A DNA stretch of 64,000 nucleotides, taken from positions 3,878,385 through 3,942,384 of the forward strand of contig NC_019697.1 in assembly GCF_000317145.1 (NCBI RefSeq), written 5' to 3'. The translations under genes and the position numbers were made by a program. This document shows, one piece after another, positions 45,784 to 55,629 of this stretch. This DNA comes from Chamaesiphon minutus PCC 6605 (GTDB lineage Bacteria; Cyanobacteriota; Cyanobacteriia; Cyanobacteriales; Chamaesiphonaceae). Numbering within the stretch: the first letter of the stretch is position 1; every line of letters starts with the position of its first letter. The notes beneath the pieces are model-generated. The model saw nothing but the letters and a program-made list of their open reading frames with translations. It did no database searches and had not been told where the DNA came from.

Positions 45784-45883
45784 AAATGACTCACAGTGGG
45801 AAGCATTTACTACATAGATTTGTAGCTTTGACGAGCGATAAATATTTATACTAGCCCACTTATTTGACTCGATCGATTGAAAG

Positions 45884-47260
45884 TCATTGGTGTTTTCTAG
45901 ATACTAAATGATGAAACCGCCAGAAAAACATCACGGCAGAAATTGCAATCCCGATCGATTGTCCGAGCCATAAGCCGCTGCCACCTAATGATGTATGAAA
46001 TCCCAACCAATAGCCGATCGTTAAGCCAATGCCCCAAAATGCCACGAAACTGAGGATCGCTGGAATGCGGGTATCTTGTAAACCGTAAAGCGCACCCATG
46101 ATAATTTTTTGAGGGCCATCTAAAATCTGTGAAATGGCGGCAATTGTCATAATACCAGTAGCTAAAGGAACGACATTGGCATTGCGCGGATCTTGCAAGT
46201 CGAGAAAAATGCCAATAATTCGATCGGGAAATAAAAGGAGGATTGCGGCCATTAATAGCATAAATCCTAACCCGATCGCAACACCAACATAACCAGCTCG
46301 AATCGCCCCAACTCGATTGTTTTGACCGATTTCTTGACCGACGCGAATGGTGGCAGCATAGGACATGGCGAGCGGTACCATAAAGGTAATTGCAACTGTT
46401 TGAAGGACGACTTGATGTGCCGCGAGGACTTCGGTACCGAGTAAACCCATCAAATAAGTGACGATCGTAAACAGGCCGATTTCTAAAGCTGTGGCAATAC
46501 CGATCGGTACGCCGACGCGGATTAATGATGCGATAATTTGGCGATCGACTCGATAGATTTGGCGAAAGAATCGATAAGTTTTGAGTTCTTTGTGGGTCAG
46601 AATATAGCCAAGTAAAGATAGAAACATCACCCAAAGCGTAAAGATACTTGCTACTGCTAAACCAGCAATGCCCAATTTGGGAAAACCAAATTTACCAAAA
46701 CCTAAAACATAGTCGCCGATGATATTAATTATCGTCCCCCCGATCGCGATCGACATGACGATTCGCGTGTGCGACATTGCCGAAACAACACTGCGGAGCA
46801 GGGCAAAACCTAATGCAGGAAAAAAGCCCCACACCATAATATCTAGATAAGTATTACCCAAAACTACTGTCGTCTCAGCCTGTCCCAAATTACGCATTAA
46901 AATATCGAAGTTAGCAATGCCAAAAGAAATCGGCACAGCTAAACCAATAACTAGCAAACAGCCTTGCTGGACGACACGCTCGATTTGCGGTTTATCGCCA
47001 GCACCATAAGCCGTAGCCACGATCGGACTTACGCCCATCAGAATACCCGATGTGGTGTACACAAAAACACTGAAGGTTAGTGCTGCTAATCCACCCGCAG
47101 CGAGGGTTTCTAGCCCGATCCGCCCCATCATTAAAGTATCGACAAACCCGATCGCGGCTTGAGAAAGTTGGACGCCAGCCAGGGGTAAAGCCAGTGTGAG
47201 GAATGCTTTAAATTCGTTAAAAAGCAACGATCTATTCGAGATGGATCTGCTGTCGTTCAT
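45884..47260 (-). CDS. MATE family efflux transporter (NorM-like)
   Basis: 458 aa from ATG 47260 (MNDSRSISN); a TTG at 47269 would add three residues. Twelve hydrophobic membrane helices are apparent. The N-terminal repeat begins FLTLALPLAGVQLSQAAIGFVDTLMMGRIG, the MATE signature, and the second bundle contains GVPIGIATALEIGLF. It exports cationic drugs or metabolites using Na+ or H+ gradients. Single-gene unit on the minus strand; a cyanobacterial palindromic repeat lies between it and the prohibitin gene. Confidence 0.93.
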   Translation of the reverse strand: MNDSRSISNRSLLFNEFKAFLTLALPLAGVQLSQAAIGFVDTLMMGRIGLETLAAGGLAALTFSVFVYTTSGILMGVSPIVATAYGAGDKPQIERVVQQGCLLVIGLAVPISFGIANFDILMRNLGQAETTVVLGNTYLDIMVWGFFPALGFALLRSVVSAMSHTRIVMSIAIGGTIINIIGDYVLGFGKFGFPKLGIAGLAVASIFTLWVMFLSLLGYILTHKELKTYRFFRQIYRVDRQIIASLIRVGVPIGIATALEIGLFTIVTYLMGLLGTEVLAAHQVVLQTVAITFMVPLAMSYAATIRVGQEIGQNNRVGAIRAGYVGVAIGLGFMLLMAAILLLFPDRIIGIFLDLQDPRNANVVPLATGIMTIAAISQILDGPQKIIMGALYGLQDTRIPAILSFVAFWGIGLTIGYWLGFHTSLGGSGLWLGQSIGIAISAVMFFWRFHHLVSRKHQ

Positions 47261-47303
47261 TTGCTCCAAATGATGTGAGATAAAATTGTCGGCTAGTCAA
47301 GAC

Positions 47304-47336
47304 AGATCCCCGACTTCTTGGAGAAGTCGGGGATCT
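47304..47336. repeat. Cyanobacterial dispersed palindrome (AGATCCCCGACTTCT type)
   Basis: Perfect 15-bp inverted repeat 47304-47318 / 47322-47336 with a 3-base loop TGG. I recall this sequence type as a very common dispersed intergenic palindrome in many cyanobacterial genomes. It may double as a terminator for the upstream prohibitin gene. Confidence 0.75.
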
Positions 47337-47358
47337 CGCAGTAACGACGATGTTGTCA

Positions 47359-48168
47359 CTATTCGATCTTGTCCGGCTGGATATTGATGAACGGTAGCGC
47401 GCCATTTCCGCCCATTACTTGGGGAAACTTGCCATCCCACTTATCGATCGCTTGTTTCTGTAATAATTCTGCTGTTAGCGTCTCCCGCAACAGGCGTTGC
47501 GCTTCGGCTTGACCCTTGGCGCGGTTGACGTTGGCTTCGGCTTCTTGCTCGGCTTCCTGGGCAACGTAGACGGCTCTTTGAGCGCGTTGTTCGGCAATTT
47601 GTTTTTCTTCTACCGCTTTAGAAAATTCGGGCGAAAAGTCTAAATCGACTACGCTCGTATCGAGGACGATAATGCCATATTTTTCCAAGCGGTTGCCCAG
47701 TGCGAGATCGAAGTCTTGCTTGAGTTCGTCGCGTTTGGTAATTGCTTCTTCTACCGTCCGCCGTGCGGCAGCAATTTTGAATGATTCTTGGGTTTGGGGG
47801 GCGATAATTTTCGAGACAATGTTTTCGAGGGTACCTTGAGTACGGCGGATAGTCACCACTTGTAGCGGATCGAGCCGAAAGTTAATCGCGAAACGGGCAG
47901 TCAAGTCCTGCAAATCCTTGGTCGAACTCTGAGCGGGTACTTCAAATTTTTGCACGGTGATATCATAAACATCGACTTTGCCCACTAATGGCGGCTTGAA
48001 GTGAACGCCTTCTAGCAGCACGCCATCGCCAGCTTTACCCAGTACGCTGACTACCCCTGCTTGTCCCGGATTGATGACCACAAAGGAATTCAAGCCGAGC
48101 AAAAATACAATCAGTGCAAAGCCAATGGCTAATATTTGTTGCCAGTTAGATTTCGTGCGATTTTCCAT
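47359..48168 (-). CDS. Prohibitin / Band 7 (SPFH) family protein
   Basis: 269 aa. One N-terminal membrane helix (~11-31, ILAIGFALIVFLLGLNSFVVI) is followed by an SPFH domain: NPGQAGVVSVLGKAGDGVLLEGVHFKPP, VPAQSSTKDLQDLTARFAINFRLDP, and a long coiled-coil (~180-235, KAVEEKQIAEQRAQRAVYVAQEAEQ). Prohibitins form ring-like membrane scaffolds that interact with FtsH proteases; in cyanobacteria their role in photosystem turnover is debated. Size and domain order match cyanobacterial Phb1-type proteins. Monocistronic on the minus strand. Confidence 0.93.
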   Translation of the reverse strand: MENRTKSNWQQILAIGFALIVFLLGLNSFVVINPGQAGVVSVLGKAGDGVLLEGVHFKPPLVGKVDVYDITVQKFEVPAQSSTKDLQDLTARFAINFRLDPLQVVTIRRTQGTLENIVSKIIAPQTQESFKIAAARRTVEEAITKRDELKQDFDLALGNRLEKYGIIVLDTSVVDLDFSPEFSKAVEEKQIAEQRAQRAVYVAQEAEQEAEANVNRAKGQAEAQRLLRETLTAELLQKQAIDKWDGKFPQVMGGNGALPFINIQPDKIE

Positions 48169-48412
48169 AAGAACGGCTTTGCCAACAGTAATCTACGCTA
48201 CTTTTATCAGTTCATCTTCTAGTTTAGAACTGGAACGAGATTTGTGTTGGTAACCAGACAAAACCTAAAAACACGACCTCTGAGTAGATAGATCCAAAAA
48301 TTTGTTAAATAGATAATCACTGCAACCCAGATGGTGTGAACTGCCCACCCTACGCAGTATTTTATATTTAATTACACTTACCTACTTAGAGAAATCCGGT
48401 TTCTGACTGAGG

Positions 48413-49405
48413 CTAAAACTGACGCAGGAAGCGCAGATCGCTGCCATATAGTTTGCGAATGTCATCGATTTGATGTAGCACCATCGCTAGTCGCTCGACT
48501 CCGAAGCCAGCCGCAAAGCCGCTATACACCTCTGGGTCGTGTCCTACCTTCGTTAATACATTCGGATCTACCATCCCACACCCCATAATTTCCAGCCATC
48601 TTCCCTGCCATTGGACATCGACTTCCGCCGAAGGTTCGGTAAAGGGGAAATAACTAGCGCGGAACCGAATCGGTAACTCCATCCCAAAGGCTTGGGTCAA
48701 GAATTCTTTGATGGTACCTTTGAGATCGGTAAAGGTCAGATCTGGGGCGATCGCGAGAATTTCAATTTGATGGAATACGGCTGAGTGCGTGGCATCGACG
48801 GTATCGCGACGATAACAACGTCCAGGAGAAATAATCCGAATCGGTGGTTCGTTCTCCTCCATATAGTGGATTTGCACCGAAGATGTGTGAGTGCGGAGCA
48901 AATTACCATCGGGTAGATAGAATGTATCTTGCATATCCCGTGCGGGATGATCTGGCGGCGTATTGAGAGCCTCAAAGTTATAATAATCTGTCTCCATTTC
49001 TGGCCCTGTCGCCACGGTATAACCCATACCGACGAAAATATCTACCATTCGATCGATCGTAGAGTTAATCGGATGGATGCGTCCTTGAGGACGATAGACT
49101 CCAGGCATGGTCACATCGAGTGTCTCGGCAGCTAGTTGTGCCTGAATTTGAGCGGTTTGAAGATCGGTTTTGGATCGATCGAGTCGCGCTTGAATTGCAT
49201 CTTTGACGACGTTCGCCGCCGCGCCAATTGCCGGACGTTCTTCAGCAGAAAGTTTGCCCATGCCGCCCAAGATTTTGGAGATTTCGCCTTTTTTGCCTAA
49301 GTAATCGACTCGCAGTTGTTCTAATGCTTCTAGTGTCTGCACTTGAGAAATCGAGTCTAATGCTGTCGCTTGGAGTGTCGCTAGTTGTTGTTCGAGATCG
49401 CTCAT
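48413..49405 (-). CDS. pheS: Phenylalanine-tRNA ligase alpha subunit
   Basis: 330 aa. The N-terminal ~85 residues form the coiled-coil tRNA-binding arm ([22 protein letters not shown]). The class II catalytic domain has [22 protein letters not shown], motif 2 [24 protein letters not shown], and motif 3 [18 protein letters not shown]. It charges tRNA-Phe together with PheT, whose gene is not in this window. Read alone on the minus strand. Confidence 0.97.
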   Translation of the reverse strand: MSDLEQQLATLQATALDSISQVQTLEALEQLRVDYLGKKGEISKILGGMGKLSAEERPAIGAAANVVKDAIQARLDRSKTDLQTAQIQAQLAAETLDVTMPGVYRPQGRIHPINSTIDRMVDIFVGMGYTVATGPEMETDYYNFEALNTPPDHPARDMQDTFYLPDGNLLRTHTSSVQIHYMEENEPPIRIISPGRCYRRDTVDATHSAVFHQIEILAIAPDLTFTDLKGTIKEFLTQAFGMELPIRFRASYFPFTEPSAEVDVQWQGRWLEIMGCGMVDPNVLTKVGHDPEVYSGFAAGFGVERLAMVLHQIDDIRKLYGSDLRFLRQF

Positions 49406-49488
49406 TAGTATCGCCGTGCCAGATTTTCACATTAACTGTTTGCCAATCTAGATTCTAACCGAAGCAGGTGGATCTGGAGTATCGCGCT

Positions 49489-49542
49489 TCTCTCCGAGAC
49501 GCTACGCGTTGGCGGAGCCTCGCCTCTGGCGATCCGCATTAG
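49489..49542. repeat. Dispersed palindromic repeat (GAGACGCTACGCG type)
   Basis: CGAGACGCTACGCG-TTGGCGGAGCCTCGCCTCTGGCG contains nested small inverted repeats and matches the GGCTACGCC/GGCGTAGCC family seen at 26470 and 54225. Non-coding, upstream of pheS. Confidence 0.6.
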
Positions 49543-49657
49543 TGCTTTGAGTCAGTTATCAGTGGTGACTGAATTATGTGGATATTCAAGGTTCGCACAT
49601 GTGTTAAGCCAATGGTAGTATCGCTCGCTCGCTGACTGTGATTTAGAGTTAAATAAT

Positions 49658-50698
49658 TTAGTTTTGAGCACGAGAAGTGACTAATTCACCAGCGAGTTGA
49701 ATCGCAGCTTTCATACTTCGATCGTCAGCAATGCCCAATTTAGCGATATCGAATGCCGTCCCATGATCTGGAGAGGTGCGCACGTATGGCAACCCAATGG
49801 TAGTGTTAATTGCTCGATCGAATGCCATTAATTTGACGGGAATCAAGCCTTGATCGTGGTAGAGGGCTAAATAAGCATCTGCTGCTTGGGGATGGGGCTG
49901 GGTGCCAAACCAGGCTTGCCCTGGCTTTACCCACATCGTATCTGGCGGTAAGAGTCCGAGCAACTTATACTGTGGATAGATTTCTCGCTCTCGATCCAAC
50001 CAATCGTCCATCCAATCCACTTCTTCGCGTCCGAGTTGTCCTCCTTCACCGCTGTGTGGATTTAACCCCGCGATCGCAATCGTGCCGGATTCTAGGCCAA
50101 AATCTACCTGCAAACACTCAACTAATAGCCCTAGTTTGAGACTAAGTAGCTCTGGAGTAAGCGTTTGAGCGACTCGATCGAGTGGCAGATGCGTGGTCGC
50201 CAGCAAAGCTCTTAAAGTCCAACCAGTGTGAGGGGAAACACCGACAAATAGCATCCCAAAGCGGTCTATTTTCGCCTTGGCGGCCAGTAATTCAGTTTGA
50301 CCGGGGAAATGATGCCCAGCCGACGTCCAGGCCGATTTAGCGATGGGTGCGGTGACGATCGCGTCGAACTCGCCTGCTAAGGTGCGATCGATCGCTAGAT
50401 CTAGATACGCAAAACTTGCCGCACCGCTAGCCGCATTGCCCCGTCCAATGGTGACACCATCGCGAATTGCTGGCGGGAGTGAGACATCGATAATCTTCAA
50501 ATCGCTCGGATTGGCGAGTGTGACTGTCGATGGTACTTGCTGGCACAAATATTCATATCGATCGATTAATAGTTCGCGATTGCCGATGAGCGTCAGATCG
50601 CACTCAGCTAGAGATCGATCGCTCAAAGCCTTAAGGACAACTTCTGTCCCGATGCCTGCGGGGTCGCCTAATGTCACGATTAATCTAGGTTTGCTCAT
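49658..50698 (-). CDS. pdxA: 4-hydroxythreonine-4-phosphate dehydrogenase
   Basis: 346 aa, normal for PdxA. Opens [22 protein letters not shown], with [27 protein letters not shown] and [16 protein letters not shown] as family signatures; the metal-binding histidines are in HFPGQT and HDQGLIPVK. Ends with [14 protein letters not shown]. It oxidises 4-phosphohydroxy-threonine in the DXP-dependent vitamin B6 pathway. The GNAT gene ends 29 bases upstream on the same strand, so co-transcription is possible. Confidence 0.96.
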   Translation of the reverse strand: MSKPRLIVTLGDPAGIGTEVVLKALSDRSLAECDLTLIGNRELLIDRYEYLCQQVPSTVTLANPSDLKIIDVSLPPAIRDGVTIGRGNAASGAASFAYLDLAIDRTLAGEFDAIVTAPIAKSAWTSAGHHFPGQTELLAAKAKIDRFGMLFVGVSPHTGWTLRALLATTHLPLDRVAQTLTPELLSLKLGLLVECLQVDFGLESGTIAIAGLNPHSGEGGQLGREEVDWMDDWLDREREIYPQYKLLGLLPPDTMWVKPGQAWFGTQPHPQAADAYLALYHDQGLIPVKLMAFDRAINTTIGLPYVRTSPDHGTAFDIAKLGIADDRSMKAAIQLAGELVTSRAQN

Positions 50699-50726
50699 GG
50701 TTGGCGGGAAGATTTGCCCAAAGGAA

Positions 50727-51305
50727 CTACTCTATATTTTGACCTTTCCACTCGCGTGCGAGCAGGGTATAAACGTCATGGTCTACAAATCGATCGTAAA
50801 GCCATTCAGCATCCCGTGCCACACCTTCACACTTAAAACCCAGCCGTTCGGGAATCGCGCGACTGCGGTGGTTTTCGCAAGCACAAGCAATTACTAAGCG
50901 ATTGAGGTTGAGGCCGCTAAAAGCATAATCGATTAAGCTTTGACAAGATGCACTCATAATGCCGCGACCGCGATGAGATGGTGCCAGCCAATAGCCGATA
51001 TACCCGATCCGATTGGCTCGATCGATCCAGTTCAACCCGATCGTGCCGACAATCTTACGCTGTTCTGATAAATTGGATTTGCTGCCGTAACAGATCGCCG
51101 CAACAAACCCTTCTTCATGAGCGAACTGCTGTTGGGTGGTTGCGATAAATCTGCGCGTGTCGTCAACCCGCTCGATCGAATCCAACCACGGCAACCATTG
51201 GCGCAGATTGCCACGATTGGCATCTGTCAGGGCAAATAACTCTCGATCGTCCCGTAGATCGAGTAAGCGCAACTCATGTACATCGCTAACTTCGCAGTGA
51301 AACAT
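50727..51305 (-). CDS. GNAT N-acetyltransferase (RimJ/RimL family)
   Basis: 192 aa from ATG 51305 ([16 protein letters not shown]); earlier in-frame GTG/TTG codons add only two residues. [21 protein letters not shown] is the RimL-type N-terminal signature, [25 protein letters not shown] contains the acetyl-CoA R/Q-x-x-G-x-G loop (HRGRGI), and the end [23 protein letters not shown] is typical. It probably acetylates an N-terminal or small-molecule amine. The substrate is not predictable. It lies 29 bases upstream of pdxA. Confidence 0.88.
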   Translation of the reverse strand: MFHCEVSDVHELRLLDLRDDRELFALTDANRGNLRQWLPWLDSIERVDDTRRFIATTQQQFAHEEGFVAAICYGSKSNLSEQRKIVGTIGLNWIDRANRIGYIGYWLAPSHRGRGIMSASCQSLIDYAFSGLNLNRLVIACACENHRSRAIPERLGFKCEGVARDAEWLYDRFVDHDVYTLLAREWKGQNIE

Positions 51306-51311
51306 CAACAC

Positions 51312-51558
51312 CGACCAGGATTTAAGGATTTAAGGATTAACAGGATTAGGTTATCGTTACTATGTACCCGACCATGACCCATTATTACCCATTACTTATT
51401 ACCCATTACCCATCCTACGGTGGTACAGTCCACCCATCCACTCATCTACTCATTCACCCCTCTACCGATCGCCGATAACTGTTACGATACATTAGGCGAT
51501 CCCCACAGTCTTGGGCAGCATAAATTTATCATTTAGTAATTTAAGGAGTATTTCCGTC
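51312..51558. repeat. Short tandem repeats (CCCATTA and CCACCCAT types) upstream of petM
   Basis: 51375-51415 holds CCATTA/CCCATTACTTATTA-type repeats and 51420-51465 pyrimidine-rich CCATCCACT tracts. The petM leader (51480-51558) is free of repeats. Confidence 0.65.
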
Positions 51559-51666
51559 ATGGCTGGCGAAATTTTTAATGCAGCGATTTTGTCTTCTAGC
51601 TTAATTCTCGTGGGTTTGGGCTTAGGGTTCCTATTTCTCAAAATTCAAGGCCCAGAAGAAGAATAA
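51559..51666 (+). CDS. petM: Cytochrome b6f complex subunit PetM
   Basis: 35 aa, a small photosynthetic membrane peptide. It starts MAGEIFNAAI, has one membrane helix (~9-28, with LILVGLGLGFLFL) and ends LKIQGPEEE, the typical PetM tail. PetM is one of four small single-helix subunits around the b6f dimer and helps hold it together. TAAGGAG at 51541-51547 is a good ribosome-binding site. It lies 251 bases before the ycf39-type gene on the same strand, an adjacency often kept in cyanobacteria. Confidence 0.93.
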   Translation: MAGEIFNAAILSSSLILVGLGLGFLFLKIQGPEEE

Positions 51667-51815
51667 TCAATTAGGCTTTAGGCTTTAGGTTTTAGGCTTT
51701 AGGTTTTAGGGGGAAGGGGTAAAGGGTAAAACAGATCCAAGATTTCAGATCCTAGTCTACTCATCTACCCATCCACCCATCCACCCATCTACCCATCCAC
51801 CCGCTCCCCGCTCCT
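51667..51815. repeat. TAGGCTTT/TAGGTTTT heptamers and CATCCACC octamers
   Basis: Five to six AGGCTTT/AGGTTTT heptamers follow the petM stop (51671-51712). Further on, CCATCTAC/CCATCCAC units (51760-51805) and CTCCTCTCT units run to about 51835. Confidence 0.8.
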
Positions 51816-51917
51816 CTCTCCTCTCTCCTCTCTTTGTGAATTTTTGTTAACTAACCTGAGATTTTTCTGCTAATATTTTATTGAATAGCTTTAATAATTT
51901 TTAATTATTCTTTATAA

Positions 51918-52901
51918 ATGACAATATTAATTGTTGGTGCTACAGGTACCTTAGGTAGACAGATCGCCCGCCGCGCCTTGGATGAAGGCTACCAAGTCCG
52001 CTGTCTGGTTAGAAGCGTGCGCAGAGCCGCTTTTCTCAAAGAGTGGGGAGCTGAATTAGTGGTCGGGAATATCTGCAACCCTGATACCTTGGCACCTGCA
52101 TTAGAAGGCGTGACCGCAATTATCGATGCGGCAACTGCCAGAGCGACAGATTCATTGAGCATCAAAAAAGTTGACTGGGACGGACAAGTAGCCCTGATCC
52201 AAGCCGCAATCGAAGCGAAGATCGATCGATTTATCTTTTTCTCGATTCTGGGCGCGGAAAATTATCCCAACGTGCCGTTGATGGAAATCAAGCGATGTAC
52301 TGAGTTATTCTTAGCAGAATCGGGACTAAACTATACTATTTTGCGTCCGGCTGGGTTCATGCAGGGGCTGATCGGTCAATATGCCATTCCGACGTTAGAG
52401 GGACAACCCGTCTGGATGACTGGCGAATCTTCGATCGCGTACATGGATACTCAAGATGTCGCCAAATTTGCCGTCAAAGCCCTATCGGTAAAAGAAACCG
52501 AGCGGCGCAGTTTCCCGATCGTCGGCAATAGAGCCTGGAGTGGTAAGGAAATTATTAGTTTCTGCGAACGGCAGTCTGGCAAAGAAGCTAAGATTACCAA
52601 TGTCCCGATCGGGGCGATCCGATTGATGAGACAGACATTACGTTTCTTTGAGTGGAGCTGGAATTCTGCCGATCGATTGGCGTTTACTGAAGTACTAGCT
52701 ACTGGTAAGCCTTTAACCGCAGATATGGAAGAAGTCTATCGCGTCTTTGGGATCGAGCAGCAATCGATCGGGACGCTGGAGGCGTATTTACAAGAATACT
52801 TTAGCCGCATCATGCGCAAACTCAAGGAATTAGACTACGAAAAAAACAAGCAAAAAGAAGTCAAATCATCCAAGCAGAAAAGAAAAAAAGTCATGTTCTA
52901 A
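51918..52901 (+). CDS. ycf39: Ycf39-type atypical SDR protein
   Basis: 327 aa. ILIVGATGTLGRQIARRALDEG is the NAD(P)-binding N-terminus of Ycf39/HCF244; VRCLVRS and ATARATDSLSIKKVDWDGQ are further family segments, and the catalytic tyrosine of classical SDRs is not in its usual place. Ycf39 with high-light-inducible proteins assists early photosystem II assembly and chlorophyll delivery. The last ~25 residues are very Lys-rich (KELDYEKNKQKEV...), a probably disordered basic tail. The petM-ycf39 adjacency is seen in other cyanobacteria. Confidence 0.92.
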   Translation: MTILIVGATGTLGRQIARRALDEGYQVRCLVRSVRRAAFLKEWGAELVVGNICNPDTLAPALEGVTAIIDAATARATDSLSIKKVDWDGQVALIQAAIEAKIDRFIFFSILGAENYPNVPLMEIKRCTELFLAESGLNYTILRPAGFMQGLIGQYAIPTLEGQPVWMTGESSIAYMDTQDVAKFAVKALSVKETERRSFPIVGNRAWSGKEIISFCERQSGKEAKITNVPIGAIRLMRQTLRFFEWSWNSADRLAFTEVLATGKPLTADMEEVYRVFGIEQQSIGTLEAYLQEYFSRIMRKLKELDYEKNKQKEVKSSKQKRKKVMF

Positions 52902-53133
52902 AGATTTTTGGGGTCGATAGTGTGGAACAATCTGCGGCACTCTCATCCGAAGCAGCGATTCTATGCGGCTAATATGCGATAATTATGAGAATCTCTCACA
53001 AAATCTGACGTATTATTAAATACTCAGTTTGCGGTAATGTACGTCCTCCCACAGGGGAAGGACGGTAGTATTGTCGATAATTATCGATCGCCAAAGTTAG
53101 AAAACTGAGAAAATTTGAAGTAGGACTGTATTC

Positions 53134-54051
53134 GTGCCAAAAGTAGGCATCATCTATAATGAGGGTAAGCCCGTCGCTTGTCGGATCGCACGGGAAATTA
53201 ATGACAAGCTAACCGCCTTAGGCTGGGATGTTTATTCAGCAGCAGCCAAAGGTGGAATTTTAGGCTACTGTCAATCGGATCGTCCGATCTCGCACATCCC
53301 GATCGATTCGTTGTGCCCTCCTGGCTTTGACTCGGAGATGGTTTTTGCGATCGTTTTAGGTGGCGATGGCACGGTTTTGGCCGCTTTTAGACAGATTGCA
53401 CCCAAGGGTATTCCTCTGTTGACGGTCAATACCGGACACATGGGCTTTTTGACCGAAACCTACATCAATCAATTGCCAGAAGCAATCGAGCGGGCGATTG
53501 CTGGAGATTATCAAGTTGAAGAGCGAGCGATGTTGACAGTTCGCGTCTGGGAAGGCGATCGACTATTATGGGAAGCATTGTGTCTCAATGAAATGGTCAT
53601 CCATCGCGAACCGCTCACGAGCATGTGTCACTTTGAAGTTACCGTTGGCAGACACGCACCTGTAGATATTGCCGCTGATGGCGTAATTTTATCGACACCC
53701 ACAGGTTCTACCGCCTATTCTCTGAGTGCAGGGGGGCCAGTTGTCGCTCCTGGTGTAGATGCACTTCAATTAGTACCCATCTGTCCGCATTCTCTCGCCT
53801 CGCGCGCTCTAGTCTTTTCAGATACCGAACCCGTCACGATCGAATCTGCCAATCCCAATCGCTTAGTAATGGTAGTCGATGGTAACGGCGGCTGCTATAT
53901 TCTCCCTGAATTTTCAATTCGGATCGAGCGATCGCCCTATTCAGCTAAATTTATCAGACTCCAACCGCCAGAATACTTCAAAATCCTCCGCGAAAAGTTA
54001 GGATGGGGACTACCACACATTGCCAAACCGACTTCAGTGGAGTTGCCATAA
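53134..54051 (+). CDS. nadK: NAD kinase
   Basis: 305 aa, GTG start. Motifs: [12 protein letters not shown] (the GGDG ATP site), [22 protein letters not shown], and [27 protein letters not shown] completes the fold. It phosphorylates NAD to NADP, which photosynthetic electron transport and FNR consume. The OmpR-type regulator follows 320 bases downstream beyond a repeat block, so they are probably separate units even though they are neighbours on the same strand. Confidence 0.96.
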   Translation: MPKVGIIYNEGKPVACRIAREINDKLTALGWDVYSAAAKGGILGYCQSDRPISHIPIDSLCPPGFDSEMVFAIVLGGDGTVLAAFRQIAPKGIPLLTVNTGHMGFLTETYINQLPEAIERAIAGDYQVEERAMLTVRVWEGDRLLWEALCLNEMVIHREPLTSMCHFEVTVGRHAPVDIAADGVILSTPTGSTAYSLSAGGPVVAPGVDALQLVPICPHSLASRALVFSDTEPVTIESANPNRLVMVVDGNGGCYILPEFSIRIERSPYSAKFIRLQPPEYFKILREKLGWGLPHIAKPTSVELP

Positions 54052-54370
54052 GTTAGGGGATAGGGAATAGTGCAATATTCAGCAAGCTGAATATTATTAT
54101 CTGCACGCAGATTACTACCTTGAAAGCCAGTCCCAATTTCAATCCCGACCTTACACCCTATCACCTGTCTCGAAGCTTGCGCGCCGCCTAAGCGGCGGTC
54201 GCTCGTTAACCGTCGGGTTCCCCGACGGTGGCGTAGCCTCTCCAATAGCGGCTCGCTCTCTTGTCTTGTCTCGCATAATCCGGGAGGAAACCTCCCGACC
54301 ATGGAAGCGAGACAAGACAGGAGAAACACAAATCGCTATTCCCTATCCCCTATCCTCTATCCCCTAATCT
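54052..54370. repeat. Repeat-dense spacer with large palindrome, 319 bases
   Basis: Contains a CGCCGCCTAAGCGGCGG hairpin (~54181-54197), CCGTCGGGTTCCCCGACGG (~54210-54228), GGCGTAGCCTCTCC (54229-54242), and a long palindrome whose arms are 54263-54274 and 54307-54318 (GTCTTGTCTCGC) with an inner CGGGAGG/CCTCCCG stem (54281-54297). It ends with CCTATCC heptamers (54335-54365). No gene seen. Confidence 0.8.
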
Positions 54371-55048
54371 ATGGCTGAAAATACCCCAATTGTCTTAGTA
54401 GAAAATGATGCGACATTGGCAGAGCGCATGAGTTTTGACCTGTCTAAGGCAGGTTATCAAGTGTCGATCGCGGACAATGCCAAGATCGGATTAGAGCAAG
54501 TGAAAAAATTGCGTCCGGCACTAGTTGCCGTCGATCGAGCATTGCCTGGAGACTCGGCCCTGACACTAGTACCCCAACTACGGGAATCTGGGTGTGTCGC
54601 TCCCATTTTATTGCTAATGTCGCATGATTCGATCGCCGATCGGATCGTCTGTTTTGAGTCTGGAGCCGACGACTATTTCCTCAAACCCTATCAGGCATCC
54701 AATTTTTTACGCGCTGTCGGACTGTATCTCAATTCCAATGTCCCGCTGGGCGAACAACTACGCTTTGGCGATCTGATTTTGGATTTGGTGTCGCACCGCG
54801 TCATCCGCAACGAACATGCGATCGATTTAACCGTCAAAGAGTTTGAACTGCTGCGCTATTTAATGTCTTATCCCGAAATCGAACTCACCAGAGAACAAAT
54901 TTTGGAAAATGTTTGGGGCTATGATTTTTTGGGCGAATCTAATGTCATCGAGGTTTATGTCCGCTATCTCCGCCTCAAGCTGGAAAAAGATGGCGGCAAG
55001 CGGCTGATTCAAACCGTCCGTGGCGTGGGCTATGTCCTGAGAGATTAG
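54371..55048 (+). CDS. OmpR/PhoB-type response regulator
   Basis: 225 aa. Receiver domain at residues ~6-118: phospho-acceptor aspartate in ALVAVDRALPGD, a Ser in LLLMSHDS at the switch position and the conserved Lys in DYFLKPY. The acidic pair near the N-terminus reads LVENDAT, so one acidic residue is Asn. The DNA-binding winged-helix domain (residues ~130-222) has LTVKEFELLRYLM, REQILENVWGYDF and VRGVGYVLRD. The nadK neighbourhood recalls NblR-type regulators of phycobilisome degradation, but I cannot confirm orthology. The cupin gene starts within 30 bases downstream. Confidence 0.9.
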   Translation: MAENTPIVLVENDATLAERMSFDLSKAGYQVSIADNAKIGLEQVKKLRPALVAVDRALPGDSALTLVPQLRESGCVAPILLLMSHDSIADRIVCFESGADDYFLKPYQASNFLRAVGLYLNSNVPLGEQLRFGDLILDLVSHRVIRNEHAIDLTVKEFELLRYLMSYPEIELTREQILENVWGYDFLGESNVIEVYVRYLRLKLEKDGGKRLIQTVRGVGYVLRD

Positions 55049-55076
55049 ATTGACATTGCAGAACAAAAATACTACT

Positions 55077-55493
55077 ATGTCCGTAGTTATTTGGCAGCGT
55101 CAAGATATGAACGTTATCGATATTAAGTCTGAGATCGAATCGATCGAGCAGCTAGAAATTACCGATCGCACCACAGCGACAGATGCTAGCGCAGCCATGA
55201 GAATGCTGGGTGATTTCGATCGATACGCCATCGGTATGGCTTGTTTTGCTGGCTCCACGCCCTGGGAACGCCATCCAGAAGACGAACTACTCCAGATTCT
55301 CGCTGGAACTGTAAATGTCACTATCCTGGACGATCGAAATCGATCTCGTCAAATAACATTATCCGCAGGCACGATGTTTGTCGTGCCTAAAGGATGGTGG
55401 CACCAGCAGCACTCATCAGCAGGCGTAAAACTGCTGTTTGTGACATCCCAAACAGGTAACGATCATTCAGCCACAGATCCGCGCCTAATCTAA
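55077..55493 (+). CDS. Cupin domain protein
   Basis: 138 aa from ATG 55077; alternative starts are TTG 55050 and ATG 55107. The cupin core is ELLQILAGTVNVTILDD ... SAGTMFVVPKGWWHQQHS, covering motif 1 (with HPEDE replacing the usual H-x-H) and motif 2 (PKGWWHQ). A small beta-barrel, possibly metal-binding enzyme or sensor; the substrate is unknown. It begins 28 bases after the response-regulator stop and may be co-transcribed with it. Confidence 0.8.
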   Translation: MSVVIWQRQDMNVIDIKSEIESIEQLEITDRTTATDASAAMRMLGDFDRYAIGMACFAGSTPWERHPEDELLQILAGTVNVTILDDRNRSRQITLSAGTMFVVPKGWWHQQHSSAGVKLLFVTSQTGNDHSATDPRLI

Positions 55494-55629
55494 TTAGGAA
55501 ACAAAATTCCACATTAGCTCGTCATCCTCTTTCCAGAGGGAATCGTCAGGTAGCTCGCAGCCAATTTATCCACCCAGAGTTTTGCTACTTCTTTGCCTTT
55601 ATCCCCTACCCCCTATCTCAGACAAAATT

